Shown: positions 1 to 5,799 of the stretch, in pieces
How positions within the stretch are numbered: position 1 is the first letter of the stretch
How the letters are laid out: each line of letters opens with the position of its first letter
NCBI GenBank assembly: GCA_025928435.1
Contig: JAICJM010000178.1
Coordinates: 1 to 8,330, forward strand
Source of the DNA: Thermoleophilia bacterium
GTDB taxonomy: Bacteria > Actinomycetota > Thermoleophilia > Gaiellales > JAICJC01
Direction: 5' to 3'
Length of the DNA stretch: 8,330 bases
Notes under the pieces: generated by a model
The model's input: the letters and a program-made list of their open reading frames with translations, nothing else
What the model was told of the DNA's origin: nothing
Databases searched by the model: none
Program-made: the position numbers and the translations under genes

Positions 1-536
<536 letters not shown>

Positions 537-550
537 TCAGATATCCCTTC

Positions 551-859
551 CTACGCCTTCGCGGCGACCTTACTCGTGACGACCTTGGCGAGGATGTCGG
601 ACTCCCGGAGGATCAAGTACTCGTCCCCGGACAGCTTGACCTCGGTGCCGCCGTACTTCGAAAAGATGATCTCGTCGCCCTTCTTGACATCGAGCGGCAC
701 GAGCTTGCCGTCTTCGTAACGGCCTGGACCGACGGCCAGGACCTTGCCGCGCTGCGGCTTCTCCTTTGCCGTATCAGGGAGGACGATCCCGCTATAGGTG
801 ACCTCCTCCTCGTCCAGAACCTCGACGATCACACGATCGCCCAGAGGCTTCAGATCCAT
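551..859 (-). CDS. groES: 10-kDa co-chaperonin GroES
   Basis: This is the heptameric lid that binds the GroEL ring and closes the folding chamber. The 102-residue product has normal family length. It opens with [13 protein letters not shown], carries the mobile-loop contact motif GIVLP at residues 24-28 (preceded by TYS), and continues with the [10 protein letters not shown] and [11 protein letters not shown] beta-barrel segments. The start is fixed by a strong Shine-Dalgarno AGGAGG (870-865), five bases before the ATG at 859; another ATG at 863-861 is out of frame. It is the first gene of the operon and is followed 14 bases later by groEL. Regulation is readable from the DNA: a CIRCE operator sits in the leader and a second one upstream, so the heat-shock repressor HrcA is the expected regulator. 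HrcA itself is not in the window. Confidence 0.98.
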   Translation of the reverse strand: MDLKPLGDRVIVEVLDEEEVTYSGIVLPDTAKEKPQRGKVLAVGPGRYEDGKLVPLDVKKGDEIIFSKYGGTEVKLSGDEYLILRESDILAKVVTSKVAAKA

Positions 860-894
860 GCATCCCTCCTCGGAAAATGATCTTGCGTTGCAAA

Positions 895-925
895 CCTTGG
901 CACTCTCAACCAGGGAGTGCCAAGG
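895..925 (-). promoter_or_regulatory. CIRCE operator (HrcA binding site), proximal
   Basis: The two arms TTGGCACTC (897-905) and GAGTGCCAA (915-923) are separated by exactly nine bases. This is the CIRCE layout (TTAGCACTC-N9-GAGTGCTAA) with a compensated change in both arms. The symmetry extends two further base pairs each way (895-925), giving perfect 11-bp arms. It lies directly downstream of the predicted groES -10 box, covering the expected transcription start and the early leader, where bound HrcA would block RNA polymerase and where the transcript could form a stem-loop. Confidence 0.95.
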
Positions 926-928
926 TGC

Positions 929-957
929 AGACTAGCAGCCGACGGTCAGGCGTTCAA
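929..957 (-). promoter_or_regulatory. groES-groEL promoter (SigA-type)
   Basis: Read on the minus strand, TTGAAC (957-952) and TAGTCT (934-929) are separated by 17 bases. This is a fair vegetative -35/-10 pair, with TTGA and the TA...T positions conserved. The predicted start falls about seven bases further on, inside the proximal CIRCE. The -35 box is part of the coding sequence of the upstream transporter: TTGAAC encodes the Leu-Asn just before its final Ala and stop. Confidence 0.65.
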
Positions 958-2118
958 CCGAGAAGGTCGGCACTCTCTCACCGAGAGTGCCAGAGGCCGC
1001 AGCGCCGCCGCCACCACGAGCGACAGCGCCACCAGCACGCAGTACGTCAGCCGGTCGGAGGTCGCCGCCGCGAGGGCGGCCCCCGCCGCGGGCCCGATCA
1101 GGAAGCCCGCGCCCCAGGTGAGGTTGAGCAGGCCGAAGACGTTCGCGTGCGCGAGGCCGGCATCGTCCGCGCCCTCCGCGCAGAGCGGGAACCCGACCGC
1201 GTACTGGCCGCTGATCGGGATGGTCGCAGCGATGAAGAGCAGGGCCAGCAGCAGGGCCGACGGCGCCGCGGCGAGGGCGCCGACGACGGCCGCCATGCCG
1301 ACGATCGACACGACCGCGATCGGGACGCCGCCGAAGCGGTCGAAGATGCGCCCGACGCCGTAGTTGGACGCGCTCGCGAGCACGCCCGACGCGCTGAGCA
1401 CCGCCGTGATCGCGACGGCCGACCAGCCGTCGACGCCCAGGCGCAACGGCACCAGGGTGTCGATCGTCCCCGAGACGACCGCGACGAGCAGCATCACCGA
1501 GAGCGCCGCGACCATCGTCCGGCTCCCGCCCACGGCGCGCACGAGCTCGCCGACCCCGACCGGCGCCGGGCCCGCCGGAGCCGCGGGCGCCCGGGCGACC
1601 ACGAGCGTCAGCACGACCGTGACCATCCCGAGCAGGACGAACGGCACCCGCAACCCGTAGGCGCTGCCGAGGACGCCGCCGATCACGGGGCCGACCAGCG
1701 TGCCGACGGTCGCGAACGACATCGCCGCCCCCAGCACCCGGCCGCGCACGTTCGCCTCACTCGCCTCCGAGAGCCATGCCATGCCCGCCGTCCAGGAGAC
1801 GGCGGACGAGAGCCCCTGCCCGATCCGCGCGGCCAGCAGCGCCCAGAAGCCGCCGGCGAAGGCGCAGCCGAACGTCGCCGCCGCCAGCAGGGCGACGCCG
1901 AAGATGGTGAGCCGGCGGGCGCCGACGCGGGCGGCCAGGTAGCCGACGGGCACCGACCCGACCAGCACGGCGCCGCTGTAGATGCCGACGACGAGGCCGA
2001 CCTCCGTCTTCGTCAGGTGCAGGTCGCGCACGTACGCCGGCAGGAGCGGCACGATCGCGAACATGAGCAGGGCGTCGAGGAACACCACCCCGTAGAGCGC
2101 GCGCGGCTGCCGTCTCAT
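946..2118 (-). CDS. MFS transporter, 12 TM, drug:H+ antiporter-like (DHA1 type)
   Basis: This is an inner-membrane secondary transporter of the major facilitator superfamily. Twelve hydrophobic segments can be counted in two blocks of six, split by a Pro/Ala-rich loop after APAAPAGPAP. The TM2-TM3 loop carries a motif-A-like GYLAARVGARR (the usual acidic residue after the first Ala is replaced). TM5 carries GTLVGPVIGG, the motif C that marks proton antiporters, so efflux of a small molecule is likelier than uptake; the substrate cannot be read. I chose the ATG at 2118 (390 residues), just before RRQPRALYGVVF. An in-frame ATG at 2163 would add 15 unconvincing residues and nearly meet the divergent gene. 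There is no Shine-Dalgarno before 2118, but a TACTGT box lies six bases upstream, compatible with a leaderless mRNA. Its last codons contain the -35 box and distal CIRCE of groES. Confidence 0.88.
   Translation of the reverse strand: MRRQPRALYGVVFLDALLMFAIVPLLPAYVRDLHLTKTEVGLVVGIYSGAVLVGSVPVGYLAARVGARRLTIFGVALLAAATFGCAFAGGFWALLAARIGQGLSSAVSWTAGMAWLSEASEANVRGRVLGAAMSFATVGTLVGPVIGGVLGSAYGLRVPFVLLGMVTVVLTLVVARAPAAPAGPAPVGVGELVRAVGGSRTMVAALSVMLLVAVVSGTIDTLVPLRLGVDGWSAVAITAVLSASGVLASASNYGVGRIFDRFGGVPIAVVSIVGMAAVVGALAAAPSALLLALLFIAATIPISGQYAVGFPLCAEGADDAGLAHANVFGLLNLTWGAGFLIGPAAGAALAAATSDRLTYCVLVALSLVVAAALRPLALSVRECRPSRLNA
967..993 (-). promoter_or_regulatory. Second CIRCE-like operator, distal, inside the MFS gene
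   Basis: TCGGCACTC (967-975) and GAGTGCCAG (985-993) are again spaced by nine bases. The seven inner positions of each arm pair perfectly and match CIRCE, while the outermost two do not pair. An overlapping symmetry gives 9-bp arms (969-977 and 983-991) around five bases. Its centre is 70 bp upstream of the proximal operator centre, just upstream of the -35 box. It lies within codons near the end of the transporter gene (the segment encoding LSVRECRPS). The match is too good to be chance next to a true CIRCE, but occupancy by HrcA is inferred. Confidence 0.8.
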
Positions 2119-2124
2119 CGGCCG

Positions 2125-2130
2125 ACAGTA
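2125..2130 (-). promoter_or_regulatory. Candidate -10 box for a leaderless MFS transcript
   Basis: TACTGT on the minus strand ends six bases before the ATG at 2118, so transcription would start at or next to the A of the start codon. No good -35 element is visible 16-18 bases upstream. Weak by itself; it gains support only from the same arrangement at other genes in the window. Confidence 0.35.
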
Positions 2131-2179
2131 GCGCAGCGCTCCCGGCCGGAACGCCGTGTTCACCGGCCCCGGGCCTGGT

Positions 2180-2185
2180 TATGAT
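2180..2185 (+). promoter_or_regulatory. Candidate -10 box for the ASCH gene
   Basis: TATGAT differs from the TATAAT consensus at one position. It lies ten bases before the GTG at 2196, so the leader would be only a few bases long. The box overlaps the alternative ATG start at 2181, which argues for GTG 2196 as the real start. No clear -35 is seen. Confidence 0.5.
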
Positions 2186-2195
2186 GCACGCGCCC

Positions 2196-2543
2196 GTGAA
2201 CGCCCTGAACTTCTACTCACCCGTCGTCGCCGACCAGCTGCGCCACCATCGCAAGACGGCGACGATCCGCCTCGGCGACAAGAGCGGGAAGTACAAGAAG
2301 GGCCAGGTCGTGAGCGTGCTCGTGGGGCAGCGCTTCGGCGTCCGCGAGAAGGTGTTCGACGCGGTCATCGACAAGGTCGAGGTGAAGCAGCTGCAGGAGG
2401 TCTCGCCGCGCGAGATCCAGCACGACAACCCGGAGATCCGTCACATCGACGAGTTCACCCACTTCCTCGGCCAGCTCTACAACCGCGAGGTGACCGAGGA
2501 GGCCACGGTCACCGTCATCCACTTCTCGGAGATCCGCGGCTAG
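2196..2543 (+). CDS. ASCH-domain protein (putative RNA-binding or RNA-modification fold)
   Basis: This small cytosolic protein of 115 residues is a single ASCH (PUA-like beta-barrel) domain. The ASCH signature is the N-terminal ALNFYS followed by RKTATIRLGDKSGKY, which supplies the conserved Lys-Thr and Arg, then GQVVSVLVG and a C-terminal VTVIHFSEI strand. ASCH proteins are thought to bind RNA or modified nucleosides; one branch (E. coli YqfB) hydrolyses N4-acetylcytidine. Which activity applies here is unknown. I prefer GTG 2196 because homologues begin close to the ALNFYS strand and because a strong -10 box overlaps the other candidate, ATG 2181, which would add five residues. There is no Shine-Dalgarno at either. 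It is divergent from the MFS gene and convergent with the next gene, their stop codons separated by one base. Confidence 0.85.
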   Translation: MNALNFYSPVVADQLRHHRKTATIRLGDKSGKYKKGQVVSVLVGQRFGVREKVFDAVIDKVEVKQLQEVSPREIQHDNPEIRHIDEFTHFLGQLYNREVTEEATVTVIHFSEIRG

Positions 2544-2544
2544 C

Positions 2545-3198
2545 TCACCCCCGGTGGTACCAGGGCGGCGCCTCGAGGGCCGCCCGAAGCGCCTCGCGCC
2601 CATCGCCGATGGCTGCCGGCCCGTGCGTGACCAGGACGTGGTCGAACGGCTCGTCCAGGATGGGCGCGACCGACGGCCCGAAGCGCTCGGCGTAGAAGCG
2701 CGCGCGCCGCCCGTCGACCGGCTGGTTGCACCACATGCGCAGGCCGTCGTCGGTGCCCACGATCGCGTCGCCGAAGGCGAGCGCGGCACGCGACTCGACG
2801 AGCACGGGGAGCTCCGTCCGGCGGGGCCGGCCGATGTGGTAGGCGCGGACGCCGGGCGGCGTCGCGCCCGGGGCGAGCTCGTGAAAGGCCGACCGGTCGG
2901 ACAACCGCTCGCATGCGTTGCGAGGCCCCCAGACGGCCGCGCCGGGGTACCGGGCGCACGCGGCCTTCGCGCTGCGGACGTGGTAGCCGATCGTAATCAG
3001 CACGGTCACCGGCCCGGCCACGACCCCGTCGAGCCGCGTCCAGAACTCCTCGTCGCCGTCGGGCGCGAGCGGATCGATCAGGACGGTGCGCCCGCGGCCG
3101 GGGAGGGCGTAGGAGGCCACCTCTTCGCCCCACCTGCCCGGGTGCCACTCCGGATGCCGGGCCGTCCACCGCCAGATGCGGTCGGCGATCTGCTCCAC
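2545..3198 (-). CDS. Metallo-beta-lactamase-fold protein with degenerate metal site
   Basis: The 217-residue product has the outline of an MBL-fold hydrolase: an N-terminal segment leading to GRTVLIDPLAP (residues 36-46), a VTVLIT strand (64-69), a DAIVGTDDGLRMW segment and a late strand VLVTHGPA. The zinc-binding HxHxDH motif expected right after the VLIT strand reads IGYHVRS, leaving a single His (73) and no Asp-His pair, while the later Asp and His positions persist. It may therefore be a non-hydrolytic or differently metallated member. The substrate is unknown. It starts at GTG 3198 with no convincing Shine-Dalgarno; a TAGGGT box sits seven bases upstream. It lies 42 bases downstream of the GGDEF-like gene on the same strand but behind a palindrome that could terminate transcription. 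The fold call is good, the function is not. Confidence 0.75.
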   Translation of the reverse strand: MEQIADRIWRWTARHPEWHPGRWGEEVASYALPGRGRTVLIDPLAPDGDEEFWTRLDGVVAGPVTVLITIGYHVRSAKAACARYPGAAVWGPRNACERLSDRSAFHELAPGATPPGVRAYHIGRPRRTELPVLVESRAALAFGDAIVGTDDGLRMWCNQPVDGRRARFYAERFGPSVAPILDEPFDHVLVTHGPAAIGDGREALRAALEAPPWYHRG

Positions 3199-3205
3199 GG
3201 CCGGG

Positions 3206-3211
3206 ACCCTA
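3206..3211 (-). promoter_or_regulatory. Candidate -10 box for the MBL-fold gene
   Basis: TAGGGT on the minus strand lies seven bases before GTG 3198, the spacing expected for a leaderless transcript. It begins one base from the 31-bp palindrome. Only the TA...T positions match consensus and no -35 is evident. Confidence 0.25.
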
Positions 3212-3212
3212 G

Positions 3213-3243
3213 TGAATAAAAGGGGTCTGACCCCGTTTATTCA
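3213..3243. repeat. 31-bp palindrome with AT-rich arms and GGGGTC/GACCCC core
   Basis: TGAATAAA (3213-3220) pairs with TTTATTCA (3236-3243), and GGGGTC (3222-3227) pairs with GACCCC (3229-3234) around a central T; only the 3221/3235 pair fails. The AT-rich arms stand out in DNA that is about 70% GC. Read on the minus strand, the GC stem is followed by TTTTATT, so it could work as an intrinsic terminator for the GGDEF-like gene, and nearly as well in the other direction. The last three bases are that gene's stop codon. From memory, GGGGTC(A/T)GACCCC with TTTATT flanks recurs in many unrelated bacterial genomes, sometimes near REP-type transposases, so it may be a mobile or repeated element. 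Confidence 0.8.
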
Positions 3244-3885
3244 GTCCTCGTCGTCCCAGACGGCCATCGCGACGGGCACCGTGCCGGGCTTGATCGGCTC
3301 GTCGCGGACGGCGCGGCGGGCGCTGCGAAGCGCGGAGCCGGCGCGCTCGACCAGCTCCTCGAAGGACTCGGCGTGGGCCGGGCAGCTGGCGATGCCGACG
3401 GCGGCCTGGGGCGTCGACCCGCCCTCGCTGCGGGCGCGGGCGATGGCGCGCAGGACGCGCTCCGAGGCGACGGAGGCCGACCGGGAGTCGGTCTCCGGCA
3501 TGATCACCCCGAACTCGGTCGTGCCGACTCGGCAGGCGACGTCGAGCGCGCGCACGCTGCCGCCGATCGCGGCGCCGAGCGTCCGCATCGAGGCCTCGAC
3601 CTCGTCGGCGACGACGTCGTCCACGCTCGCCAGGGCCAGCGCCACCGGGCGGTCGTAGGTGCGCGACCGCTCGATCTCCCGGGTCAGCGCCTCCACGAAG
3701 AAGCGGCTGTTCCAGAGGCCCGTGTCGTCGTCGCGGCGCTCGAGCAGCGTCGCCTCCGTGCGCGCGGTCTGCAGCTCATCGGCCAGCGTACGGGCGCGGC
3801 GGTGCGCACGGACGGCGAACAGGACGGCGGCGGCCAGCGCGACGGCTGCGACGGCCAGGATGGGGAGGAGGATCGCGAAGCTCAC
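3241..3885 (-). CDS. Membrane-anchored degenerate GGDEF-domain protein
   Basis: This 214-residue protein has one N-terminal transmembrane helix (about residues 3-25), a short charged, helical linker (26-50) and a GGDEF-like domain. The domain begins with DDDTGLWNSRFF (52-63, compare the usual DxLTGLxNRR). It ends its catalytic hairpin with D115, R119 and GTTEF (121-125) where active diguanylate cyclases have GG(D/E)EF. The second Gly and the metal-binding acidic residue are replaced by Thr, so cyclic-di-GMP synthesis is unlikely. It could bind nucleotide or act as a structural partner. It starts at GTG 3885, whose GTGA overlaps the stop of the zinc-ribbon gene by 4 bp, so the two are probably translationally coupled. 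The divergent HD-GYP/LuxR gene nearby strengthens a signalling role. Its stop codon lies in the palindrome. Confidence 0.82.
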   Translation of the reverse strand: MSFAILLPILAVAAVALAAAVLFAVRAHRRARTLADELQTARTEATLLERRDDDTGLWNSRFFVEALTREIERSRTYDRPVALALASVDDVVADEVEASMRTLGAAIGGSVRALDVACRVGTTEFGVIMPETDSRSASVASERVLRAIARARSEGGSTPQAAVGIASCPAHAESFEELVERAGSALRSARRAVRDEPIKPGTVPVAMAVWDDED

Positions 3886-4196
3886 GAGGGTGTTCTCTCG
3901 TTATCGCGTTTGGCGCGGGGAGAGTCAAGCCGGCGGTGCCGCTCGGGCTTGCGCCGGATCTCGGTGCCGAACAGATGCGCCGGCCGCAGCTCCTCACCGC
4001 ACGCGGCGCAGGTGAGGGCCATCATCGACGCGATCCCGGCTCCGCACTTCGGGCAGGCGGTGATCACCCGGCCGCCGCAGTCGGGGCACACCGACGGCAG
4101 GCTGTCGGCGTTCGGTGCCATGAACCTGCGGCCCCAGCCGCAGCCCACGCAGAACCCGCACCGGTCTCCCAGCTCTCGGCTGCGGTCGTATCCCAC
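3882..4196 (-). CDS. Small double zinc-ribbon protein
   Basis: The 104-residue product has nine cysteines in CxxC spacing: C13, C16, C19, C37, C40, C48, C51, C63 and C66. This is enough for two zinc ribbons, followed by a basic, hydrophilic tail rich in Arg and Lys. The stretch CPDCGGRVITACPKCGAGI recalls zinc ribbons of the DUF2321 sort, but I would not assign a family. It may mediate protein or nucleic-acid contacts. The start is uncertain: GTG 4196 sits six bases after a possible -10 box, and GTG 4214 would add six residues. It is the first gene of a two-gene unit with the GGDEF-like gene (4-bp overlap) and is divergent from the HD-GYP/LuxR gene. A much longer open frame continues upstream of these starts but is antisense shadow of the divergent gene. 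Confidence 0.8.
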   Translation of the reverse strand: MGYDRSRELGDRCGFCVGCGWGRRFMAPNADSLPSVCPDCGGRVITACPKCGAGIASMMALTCAACGEELRPAHLFGTEIRRKPERHRRLDSPRAKRDNERTPS

Positions 4197-4202
4197 GGCT
4201 CG

Positions 4203-4211
4203 ATTCTTGCA
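4203..4211 (-). promoter_or_regulatory. Candidate extended -10 for the zinc-ribbon/GGDEF unit
   Basis: TGCAAGAAT on the minus strand reads as TGn followed by AAGAAT, which keeps four of six consensus bases. It ends six bases before GTG 4196, so the transcript would be leaderless or nearly so. No -35 is visible, as is usual for extended -10 promoters. Confidence 0.35.
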
Positions 4212-4215
4212 CACC

Positions 4216-4229
4216 GGCCCGACCGGGCC
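4216..4229. promoter_or_regulatory. Palindrome midway between divergent starts (candidate operator)
   Basis: GGCCCG (4216-4221) and CGGGCC (4224-4229) form a perfect inverted repeat around two bases. Its centre is about 25-26 bp from each of the two predicted transcription starts (near 4196 minus and 4248 plus), so one bound dimer could control both directions. GC-rich palindromes arise easily in such DNA, so this is a candidate only. Confidence 0.3.
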
Positions 4230-4234
4230 CGATG

Positions 4235-4240
4235 TAGCAT
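4235..4240 (+). promoter_or_regulatory. Candidate -10 box for the HD-GYP/LuxR gene
   Basis: TAGCAT matches four of six consensus positions and ends seven bases before ATG 4248, placing the transcription start on or beside the start codon. There is no Shine-Dalgarno in front of GTG 4245, ATG 4248 or GTG 4251, which fits a leaderless message. Confidence 0.4.
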
Positions 4241-4247
4241 CGCCGTG

Positions 4248-5792
4248 ATGGTGGCCGAACCGGTCCGCCTGGCGGAGCTGCTCGGAGCGCTCTCGGCGGT
4301 GAGCGATCTCGCGCGCGGCCACGCCGTCGACGAGGCCACCCGGTCGTGCCTGGTCGCGACCGGTCTCGCCCGCCGGCTCGGGCTCTCGCCGCCGGACACC
4401 TCGGACGTCTACTACACGTCGCTCCTGCGCTCGGTCGGGTGTACCGCGACCTCGCACGAGATCGCCGCGCTCATGGGCGGCGACGACATCGCCGTCCGTG
4501 CCCGCGGCGACATGGTGGACATGTCCCGGCCGGGCGAGGCGGCAGCATTCATCGCCGGGATGGGCCGCGGCCTGCCGCCCGCGGGCCGCCTGCGCGCCGT
4601 CGCGGGCACGGCGGCGCTCGGCAAGCGAGCCGCCGCGGAGGGCGCCCACGCGGACTGCGAGGTGGGGGCCGCCATCGCCCGCCGGCTGCGCCTGCCGAAG
4701 GCGGTGCAGGACGCCCTGCTCGACGTGTTCGAGCGCTGGGACGGCCGCGGCGGCTACCGCGGACTCGCCGGCGACTCGATCGCCGCGCCGGCACGGTTCG
4801 CCGCCGTCGGCCTGTGCGCAGCCATGTTCGCCGGTGAGGAGGAGGGCGCCGCGGCGGCCGTGCAGCGCTGGCGCGGGCGCGCCCTCGACCCCGCCCTCGC
4901 CGACGCCTTCCTCGCATCGGCGGACGAGCTGCTGGCCGAGGCCGGCGCCGAGGATCCCTGGCTGGCTGCGGTGGAGAGCGAGCCCGAGCCGCGGCGGACC
5001 GTGACATCCGACGGCATCGACGCGCTCGCCCGCGCCTTCGCGGACGTGGTCGACCTGAAGGCGCCGTTCCTGCACGGGCACTCGGCCGGCGTCGCCGACC
5101 TCGCCGCGCGGGCCGCGACGCTGGCCGGCTGGGAGGAGCCGAGGGTGGGCGACCTGCGCCGGGCAGGGCTCCTGCACGACATCGGTCGGGCGGCGATCCC
5201 GACAGGGATCTGGGAGAAGCCCGCCTCGCTCTCGCTCTCCGAGTGGGAGCAGGTGCGGCTGCACGCCTACCACGGCGAGCGCATCCTCCGGCGGGCGCCG
5301 GCGCTCACGCCGCTGGCCGCGACGGCGGGCATGCATCACGAGCGGACGGATGGGAGCGGATATCACCGCGGCGTCGGCGGCGCGGCCGTCGAGGCGCCGG
5401 CCCGGTTCCTGGCGGCTGCCGACGCCTACCACGCCATGACCGAGCCCCGCCCGCACCGGCCGGCGCTGACGGCGGCGGCCGCCACGGCCGCGCTGGCGGA
5501 GATGCCGCTCGACCGCGACGCCGTGGGGGCGGTACTCGAGGCGGCCGGGCGCCCCCGCCCGCGACCTCCGGCCTGGCCCGGAGCCCTGACCGACCGTGAG
5601 GTCGAGGTGCTGCGGCTCCTGGCCGCGGGCCGGTCGAAGCGTGAGATCGCCGGGCGGCTCGTGCTCTCGCCGTCCACCGTGCACACCCACACCGTCCACA
5701 TCTACGCCAAGGCGCGCGTGTCGACCCGGGCGGCGCTCGCGATGTGGGCGATGGAGCACGATCTGGTGGGGCCCGAGCACCGAATCGGCTGA
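4248..5792 (+). CDS. Tandem HD-GYP-like protein with C-terminal LuxR DNA-binding domain
   Basis: This 514-residue, probably cytosolic protein has three parts. Residues 1 to about 200 resemble an HD-GYP domain (G24-H25; ERWDGRGGYR at 162-171), but the catalytic HD is replaced by R61-S62 in LLRSVG. Residues about 260-420 are a well-kept HD-GYP domain: H276 and H278, LLHDIGR with H310-D311, paired histidines H363-H364, and DGSGYH at 368-373, where His replaces the Pro of GYP. Residues 447 to about 505 are a LuxR/GerE helix-turn-helix (LTDREVEVLRLLAAGRSKREIA, split here as LTDREVEVLRL and LAAGRSKREIA). HD-GYP proteins hydrolyse cyclic-di-GMP or related dinucleotides; here the module would gate transcription directly, with no receiver domain. 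Similar proteins occur in actinobacteria but I know of none characterised. ATG 4248 is chosen over GTG 4245 and GTG 4251 from the -10 spacing. It is divergent from the zinc-ribbon/GGDEF pair. Confidence 0.9.
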   Translation: MVAEPVRLAELLGALSAVSDLARGHAVDEATRSCLVATGLARRLGLSPPDTSDVYYTSLLRSVGCTATSHEIAALMGGDDIAVRARGDMVDMSRPGEAAAFIAGMGRGLPPAGRLRAVAGTAALGKRAAAEGAHADCEVGAAIARRLRLPKAVQDALLDVFERWDGRGGYRGLAGDSIAAPARFAAVGLCAAMFAGEEEGAAAAVQRWRGRALDPALADAFLASADELLAEAGAEDPWLAAVESEPEPRRTVTSDGIDALARAFADVVDLKAPFLHGHSAGVADLAARAATLAGWEEPRVGDLRRAGLLHDIGRAAIPTGIWEKPASLSLSEWEQVRLHAYHGERILRRAPALTPLAATAGMHHERTDGSGYHRGVGGAAVEAPARFLAAADAYHAMTEPRPHRPALTAAAATAALAEMPLDRDAVGAVLEAAGRPRPRPPAWPGALTDREVEVLRLLAAGRSKREIAGRLVLSPSTVHTHTVHIYAKARVSTRAALAMWAMEHDLVGPEHRIG

Positions 5793-5799
5793 ACGGTCG

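Noticed and set aside
2165..2175. GGCCC-C-GGGCC palindrome between the MFS and ASCH genes
   Set aside because: Five-base GC arms are expected often by chance at this GC content, and the symmetry does not extend further.
877..2184. 435-codon plus-strand open frame opposite the MFS gene
   Set aside because: Its product is a run of Arg, His, Asp and Gln with no domain, and it lies exactly antisense to a 12-TM transporter with recognisable MFS motifs.
2554..2561. TGGTACCA palindrome near the convergent stops
   Set aside because: Only 8 bp, inside the MBL-fold coding end, with no T-run; too short to call a terminator or operator.
2540..3219. Long open frames on both strands overlapping the MBL-fold gene in other frames
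   Set aside because: Low-complexity Arg/Ala/Pro/Gly products; the MBL-fold frame alone shows ordered hydrophobic strands and fold motifs.
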